In this document: piece by piece, positions 57,536 through 64,000 of the stretch
How positions within the stretch are numbered: the stretch's first letter is position 1
Layout of the letters: every line of letters starts with the position of its first letter
NCBI RefSeq assembly: GCF_000516985.1
Contig: NW_006917105.1
Coordinates: 213,712 to 277,711, forward strand
Direction of reading: 5' to 3'
DNA length: 64,000 nt
Origin: Pestalotiopsis fici W106-1
Taxonomy: Eukaryota > Ascomycota > Sordariomycetes > Amphisphaeriales > Sporocadaceae
The notes under the pieces: generated by a model
Told to the model about the DNA's origin: nothing
What the model saw: only the letters and a program-made list of their open reading frames with translations
Database searches by the model: none
Program-made: the position numbers and the translations under genes

Positions 57536-60500
57536 ATGGCAAAATCAAACGCCCTTACAGACCACATCTCTGGGCAGTCCAACAAGCCCATGTCCCAGCC
57601 CGCACACGCGTTGACCTACGAACAAGTCATCGGCGAGCTCAGAGTCGACAGCGACGATGGGCTCACGCAGGGCGAGGCACAAAATCGACTCGAAGAGTTC
57701 GGCAATAATGAGCTCGACAAGGGGCCCGGCGTCAACCCCGCCAAGATTATGATGAAGCAGATCGCCAATGCCATGATGCTAGTACTTTTATTAGCCATGG
57801 GAGTATCTTTTGGCATCCGCTCATGGATCGAAGGCGGTGTGGTTGCTGCAATCATTATTCTCAATATCATTATCGGGTGAGTCTGATGCAAGAGGCGCGT
57901 GACTAGCTGGTGGTTGGGTACGGCGCTGACATGTTATCCTCCAGCTTCAAGCAGGAATACAGTGCCGAAAAGACAATGGACTCACTCCGCTCTCTCTCCT
58001 CACCAACATCACATGTCATCAGAGGTGGCCAGAATATCACTGTCGCCACGATTCAGGTCGTACCTGGTGATGTAGTCGAACTCAAGACGGGCGACACAGT
58101 CCCAGCCGATATTCGCCTAACCGAAGTGATGAACTTTGAAACTGACGAAGCGCTCCTGACTGGGGAGTCTTTGCCGGTACAAAAGACCGCCAGCGAGACC
58201 TATGAGCCTGATCTAGGCCCTGGCGACCGTCTCAATATTGCGTACTCGTCGAGTACCGTGACCAAAGGCAGGGCCAAAGGTATAGTGTTTGCTACGGGAA
58301 TGTTCACCGAGATTGGCACAATCGCAGCGGCACTCCGCAGCAAGAACTCCAGGGTCAGGGAGCCCAAGAGAACACCCGAGGGCAGGGTCAGACCACACCG
58401 TCAAGCTCAAGCGTGGGCGCTGACCGGCAAGGACCTAGTAGGAAATTTCCTCGGTGTCAATGTTGGAACGCCGCTTCAGCGCATCTTATCCCGCCTCGCC
58501 TGCGGGCTGTTTATTGTGGCTGTCGTCTTTGCCATTATTGTGCTCGCAGCCAACGGTTTTTCAAACCAGCAAGAGGTCATCATCTACGCCGTCGCGACAG
58601 GGCTCTCCATGCTGCCAGCCTCGCTCATCGTGGTACTCACCATTACCATGGCAGCCGGGACCAAGCGCATGGTCGAACGACATGTCATCGTGCGAAAGCT
58701 AAATGCGTTGGAGGCGCTCGGTGCCGTCACTGACATATGCTCGGACAAGACTGGAACCTTGACACAAGGGAAAATGGTTGCTAAAAAGGCTTGGATCCCC
58801 GGTAGAGGTACATACTCTGTCGGTGAATCAAGCGAACCGGTCAATCCGACCATGGGTGCTTTGCACCACACCACGGGCAGCCCAGGCGAAGACTCGTCTT
58901 CAGACATGGACATTGCGCCCGATGAGGATGATCGAAAGTCGGCCGAGGAACTTGTCGAGAACAACAGACCACTCGAGGAATTTCTCAAGATTGCTTCGCT
59001 GGCCAACTTGGCATCTGTCTACAAATCCCATGATGGCGAGGGTTGGACAGCGCGAGGCGATCCGACCGAGATTGCCATTCAGGTCTTTGCCTCACGTTTT
59101 GGATGGAATCGTCGCAACATTGCCGAGGGCGAAGATCCTCAATGGAAACTCATCACCGAATACCCCTTTTCCAGCGACGTGAAGAAGATGTCCGTTATAT
59201 ACCAGGCAAAGGGTGAAGAAGCCAAATTCGTCTTTACAAAAGGCGCTGTTGAACGTGTTCTAGAAGCTTGTACCAATATTGACATGGAAGGCCATGGCCA
59301 AGTGACCGAAGTGACTGAGGAGGTCAAGGAAGATATTCTATCGAACATGGAGTCTCTGACATCCCTGGGTCTTCGGGTCCTTGCGCTAGCTTCCAAAACC
59401 TACAACGGACCTGCCGGTACGAGCGATGAGGACCGAGAGCAAGTTGAGACGGCGCTCACATTCCGCGGACTCATCGGTCTCTTTGATCCTCCTCGTCCCG
59501 AGTCGAAAGGTGCCGTCAAGGCATGCCATCAAGCTGGTATTAGCGTTCATATGCTTACAGGAGATCACCCTGGCACAGCGCTGGCCATTGCGAAGCAGAT
59601 TGGTATCATCCCGGATCGTCTGGACCAGGTAAGCAAGCAGACGGAGAACGCAATGGTGACAACTGCTGCGCACTTTGATCGTCTGACGGATGAGGAGATT
59701 GACAATTTGCCCGTCTTGCCTCTCGTCATTGCTCGGTGTGCGCCTCAGACCAAAGTCCGGATGATTGAGGCTCTACACCGACGCAAGGCGTTTGCTGCCA
59801 TGACGGGTGATGGGGTCAATGATTCGCCTTCGCTCAAGCACGCCGACGTGGGCATCGCCAGTAAGTAACTTATTTTGTTACTTCTTACTTGTTTTGATTG
59901 TTCCATAAGCTCATATTTCCTGATATGGTGCTATAAGACAACAAACTCCGACAGAATGCTCAAAGGAGCTGTTCGAAACTGATTTGCCAGCCTAAAAAGG
60001 CAAGGGGAAAAAAGAAAAAGAAAAGAGAATGGCTGACGCATGTTATTGTAGTGGGACAAGCCGGATCTGATGTTGCTAAAGATGCATCAGACATCGTGCT
60101 GACGGATGATAACTTTGCTTCTATCCTCAACGCTGTCGAGGAAGGCCGCCGTATTTTTGATAATATCCAAAAATTCGTGCTGCACTTGCTTAGCCAAAAC
60201 ATAGCTCAGGCTTGCACGCTATTGATCGGCCTCGCATTCAAGGATTCAAACCACCTCTCCGTTTTCCCCCTTTCACCCGTGAGTGGCCTACCCCCTGACT
60301 GAAACGATAATAGCACTTCGATAGACTTGCTGATATGCTGGCAAAGGTGGAAATCATGTGGGTCATTATGGTAACGTCTGGTCTACCGGATATGGGCCTC
60401 GGTCTCGAGGCTGCGGCCCCAGATATTCTTGAACGGCCGCCACAAAACCTCAAGCGCGGTATCTTCACCACGGAGCTGCTGGTGGACATGTTGGCCTACG

Positions 60501-61078
60501 GTCTGTGGATGGCGGCGCTCTGCCTATCATCCTTTTCACTCGTGACATACCACTGGGGCGGCGGGATCGAGGGGACAGACTGCAACTCGACCTACTCGGC
60601 CCAATGCGACACGGTGTTTAGGGCTCGAGTCACCTGCTTTGTCTCCATGACCTGGTTTTCGCTCTTCCTGGCTTGGGAGCTGATCAACCTTAGGCGCTCC
60701 TTTTTCCGCATGCAGCCCAATAGCTCGCTATACCTGACGCAGTGGATGCACGACGTTTGGCACAACAAGTTTCTCTTCTGGTCCGTCATGTTCGGCTTCG
60801 CCTCCGTGTTCGTGATCCTTTACGTGCCCGTCATTAATCACGACGTCTTTAAACATACGGGGATCACGTGGGAATGGGCCATTGTCATTGTCGAGGCCGT
60901 CCTGTTCTTTGGGGGCATCGAGAGCTGGAAGTGGGGCAAGCGCGTCTTGTACAGGCGAAAGGCCAAAAAGGAGGGCGGTGGTCAGTCGCGGAGGTTGAGC
61001 AGCGTAGTTTTTGATGAGTATCTGACTAAGACGCCCTCTGATGAGGAGCGGCGTGCGGAGGTGCAGAAAAAGGTGTAG
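57536..61078 (+). CDS. P-type ATPase, ENA family (Na+/K+ efflux, type IID)
   Basis: Plasma-membrane cation pump that extrudes Na+ or K+ in fungi under salt or alkaline stress. Four exons (57536-57876, 57945-59860, 60052-60278, 60347-61078) give 1071 residues, the usual ENA length. Motifs: TGES (LLTGESLPV) in the actuator; phosphorylation site SDKTGTLTQG with Asp381; KGAVERV and the nucleotide-binding domain; DPPRPES; MLTGDHPGTA; hinge TGDGVNDSPSLK; and in TM4 GLSMLPASLIVVLTI, the ENA-type replacement for the SERCA PEGL sequence. C-terminal TM region with VEIMWVIMVTSGLPDMGLG follows intron 3. Introns are 68, 191 and 68 bp; the second is long and purine-rich. The start is the Met at 57536, which fits the family N-terminus. 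Na+ versus K+ preference cannot be read from sequence. Confidence 0.93.
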
Positions 61079-61737
61079 CGGGCAAGAAAGTCTAGAGCAC
61101 GCTTGATCACACTTGGGGGCAGATACGTACCTATTTCAGTGGTCCCTCTGCGTGCTACATATGTAGAGTCAATAGTGGCAATTTACAATGGAATTCTCCT
61201 TCAAAACTTGCTCCGTTCAGAAATAAATCATCACAAACGATCAAGCCATAGTCACTAAATGCTCTCCTATGCCACGTCCAACTTGCACAAGGTATACCTG
61301 CCTATGTTGGTAGGTAGTAGGTAGGCAGGTCAGCGGGTACATGGTAGAGTCTGCTAGAAACAAATCCCCATGGAAAATGCCTGAAACTAGACAGTGTCAC
61401 ATGAGAACTCATACTGGGGCATGATATTGAGATTTGAATGAGATGCACAACGCCTTTACTGTGTAGGATTGTAGGTCTTTGTTGGAACTTGGAATATTGA
61501 GCATGGACTCCACATCTCAGCTTTATTCCAGATACGGCAATACGACTACCTTTTGATTGGACACCATCAGGAATCATTCTAGCAGGGGTTAGGGTTGCGT
61601 GGGGGTCAGCTTTTCTGCTTTGGACCTCTTGCGATAAGTACTAGCACATACGCTCAGAGACGGACACGGGAGAGCGGCAGCGCGAGCACTCATTCGATTG
61701 CTATATCGTACATACGTTGTGGGCAGATCGCGTTTGC

Positions 61738-61759
61738 CAGAAGAAGAAGAAGAAGAAGA
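61738..61759. repeat. GAA trinucleotide microsatellite
   Basis: About seven consecutive AGA/GAA units, directly readable; likely length-variable between strains. Confidence 0.8.
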
Positions 61760-63752
61760 ATCACGAGATACATGCAAACAGAGAAGGCAGCTTTACGGAA
61801 GAGATCACAGGAATAGCACTTACCCTATTCGAAGCATGTTCGTAGCACAATACTTGTGATGTGCAAGGGCCCAAAGGGGTGGAGAGGTCAGATGCAACGT
61901 TGACGCTGTTGGCCACGATCAACTCGTTGTATCGCGAGACTTCCATGCCGGTCCGAGATGCATTCGACAGACATGGACATGGTCCGACGCAGTGGCCCAG
62001 CAGTCATATCGACGCGGGGGCCGAGGACTGTCGGGTCTGCGTGGAGGAAACGCCCAGACAGGTCGAGACCGTGAGCGTGGTTCGACGAATGTGCACAACG
62101 TGGTCTGTTGACGGGGACAGACGGCGATGCGGCATGACCCCGGGAGATCCTCGACTTGGACGGGTCTTGCCAGTGCCAATCTGCCTTCCTATCTACCGTT
62201 CGTCTCTGTAATAATAGGCTTGCCGAGTTTGAATAAAAGTTCAAAAGTTGGCCGGCTACAAAGAGGCGCGAAAGCGAGCAGAGGAGTGTTCATCTCGGAA
62301 TGGTAGTTCAAGCCGAGAACTTGACAGTGTGTTTTACTTCCCGTGATTGTGGTTCCACGGCCGAGAAAGAGCTGCCCAAGATCATGAGTTCAATAACGCG
62401 TACACTACGCGCTGAGGCTTCCCGCCGTCTCGGCCATATTACCTGACCCCTTGGATGTCCAACCCGCGAAATGCTTCTCCGTACTCCGCGTGAGATCTGC
62501 TCCCGCAATCAATAAGCCCATAAGCACCCCAATAAGTCATCGGGCCTTCCCCTGATCGGGACCCCGGGGAGATTTCTGTCAGTCACACGACCCCAAGAAA
62601 TCTCCTCACGAAAATTGCGGATGGAGTGTTCTGCTGCATTGTGGACTTGGTGAAAAGCCCATGGAGCCCCAGAGGAAAAAGCAAGAATGAAGCCGAGAAG
62701 AGCTCCGAGATGTGGTATCCAGTCTGCAATAGCGACGGAGGACATGGGCTCCGTTCGTGATGCTATTACGGAGCAGCGGCTCCACTCGTTCTCGGGCAGA
62801 CTTCTGAGATCCAGTTTTTTGTTCTTTTTGCAGGACGCTGGTGCTGCCGCTTGGCGCTTGCGCGCGCGGAAAGAATAGGAATGAATAATAGGAGCAGACG
62901 GTAGTTCAGGCCCAGCCCCGAATACACCACTACTACACAGACCAAGACTGAATCCTGTAACCAGAGGAATTTTCAATTTCCAACACCAGTTCCTGAGCAG
63001 GGACCACTTTTTCCTCCCTCAAAGTTCGGTATCGGCGCCACCGGCAGCTAAGGCGCGGCAGTCCAGGATCGCAAGGCAAAAATTCCAAGCTAAGCCCTTC
63101 AAGATGGTCGATGCGCTGCTCGAGTCGTGCCAGCCAAAATTTTCAAGTAGATCTTCCCAAGTATTTCCGTCGCCCATTGCCGGATTGGCAGCAAATGCAG
63201 CAAAAAGACGAGGGAAAAAAATTCTGGTTGCAGCATGACGTCAAACCTGTCTGATCAGTGCTGCGCACACGAAACAGCGTGCGAAAATGCACGAGCTTAT
63301 CTGAATCAGCAGCAGAGCCGCTTTTTTGGCCCATAACAGGACCGACTCTCGGTTCATTGCTCGGTCGCCCTAATGAGCCCACAGAGCATTGGCTGGTTTC
63401 CCTGACGAGAACGACCGAGATTGGCCTTGCTCGACGGTCTCGCGTACGCAATAGCAGGGCGGAAAGAAACAAGAACATGGACTGGGGGCAGGTTGCCCGT
63501 TGCGTCGTCGCGTTGTGCCTTCTCTGTTCCGTCCCAGGTGGTGATATGACGATGATGGGTGGTGTGCGGTGGGGAGAAGCATGATGGAAGTCAATTGACT
63601 ATGGACAGAACGAACATCTGAAAGTCACGCGAAAAAATCAATCGCCAAGACCATACACGGGAAAGTGCCCGCAGACCGCTTGTCCAGATTGGGTGACAAA
63701 CAGTCGATAAGGTTTGGGACGAAATCACAGGGTGTTTCCCAAAACTAGAAGC

Positions 63753-63825
63753 GGTCACAGAAACGGGTCACAGGTCACAGGCAGATACCAAGGCGATTTG
63801 TGACCCCGGTGAGCCTCGGTGAGCC
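63753..63825. repeat. cluster of GGTCACAG repeats and CGGTGAGCC direct repeat
   Basis: GGTCACAG occurs at 63753-63760, 63766-63773 and 63773-63780, an inverted copy (tgtgacccc) lies just downstream near 63800, and CGGTGAGCC occurs twice in tandem at about 63807-63825. Dense short repeats of this kind suggest a binding-site array. Confidence 0.55.
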
Positions 63826-64000
63826 ACAAAAACGACGTACACAGTAAAACGAACGAACGAGATTTCTTGCCGAGTGCCTTGCCGATTACCAATCTAGTGT
63901 AGTGTCAATTCATTGTACTATGTATTTTCGGGGCAAGGCACAGGGAACACGAAGGGGCAACAGTGCTGCCAAAATCAAGAGGCAAGATTTGAAGAGCGCG

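Larger units (their letters stand above)
61079..64000. other. gene-free 2.9 kb at window end
   Basis: No gene supported. A GAA microsatellite lies at about 61738-61759, TAGGTAG motifs at 61309-61325, and a cluster of GGTCAC motifs with a direct repeat CGGTGAGCC at 63753-63825. A 155-codon minus frame (62509-62976) begins with a signal-like stretch but has no recognisable domain. The sequence may include the promoter of a gene beyond the window. Confidence 0.45.

Noticed and set aside
62509..62976. 155-codon minus frame starting with a signal-peptide-like stretch
   Set aside because: No recognisable domain and irregular composition, and the flanking DNA shows no splice or promoter pattern. 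Not supported as a gene.

Overview
This is a stretch of nuclear DNA from a filamentous ascomycete fungus, most likely a sordariomycete and possibly of the order Hypocreales. The genes carry short introns of about 54-100 bp with GTRAGT-type donors and CTGAC/CTAAC-like branch sites. They run singly on both strands without operons, and many products belong to fungal families: an alpha-aminoadipate-pathway lysine gene, an ENA-type cation ATPase, a hybrid histidine kinase and a fungal transcription-factor domain. I cannot name the species from sequence alone.

Region by region. 0-9 kb: a secreted heme-thiolate peroxidase cut by the window edge, an eight-exon MFS sugar transporter, a class I glutamine amidotransferase gene broken by an in-frame TGA, a small orphan ORF, and a choline/amino-acid permease. 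9-19 kb: a large intronless hybrid histidine kinase, a 3.6 kb intergenic stretch, and an unrecognised disordered protein whose reading frame is interrupted by an in-frame TAG although the coding frame clearly continues. 19-27 kb: a secreted beta-lactamase-fold protein that has lost its catalytic residues, a secreted sulfatase, an alpha/beta hydrolase and homoisocitrate dehydrogenase (LYS12). 29-41 kb: mostly housekeeping or structural genes (a long disordered protein, mitochondrial ribosomal protein uS8m, a conserved-looking protein with a proline/glycine-rich tail, a single-pass membrane protein with PPxY motifs) separated by unusually long intergenic regions. 41-54 kb: an orphan tryptophan-rich protein, an SRPBCC protein, a fungal transcription-factor-domain gene without a zinc cluster, a secreted FAD-linked oxidase, an AVT3-like vacuolar amino-acid transporter, a nucleoside 2-deoxyribosyltransferase-like protein, a NIF3-like protein and a small RPEL (actin-binding motif) protein. 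54-64 kb: a DUF4267-type membrane protein, an ENA-type P-type ATPase, and about 2.9 kb of gene-free sequence to the window end.

The genes do not form one obvious pathway or secondary-metabolite cluster. Several concern nutrient and ion transport (MFS, permease, AVT3, ENA) and secreted enzymes (peroxidase, sulfatase, FAD oxidase). The most interesting signal is the TAG-interrupted gene at 16.7-18.8 kb. Its stop codon has the sequence context (UAG, with U at -1) favoured by the A-to-I mRNA editing known from the sexual stage of Fusarium and Neurospora, and it lies in a possible hairpin loop. That makes it a candidate recoded gene rather than a plain pseudogene. No mobile elements, CRISPR arrays, rRNA genes or convincing tRNA genes were found.
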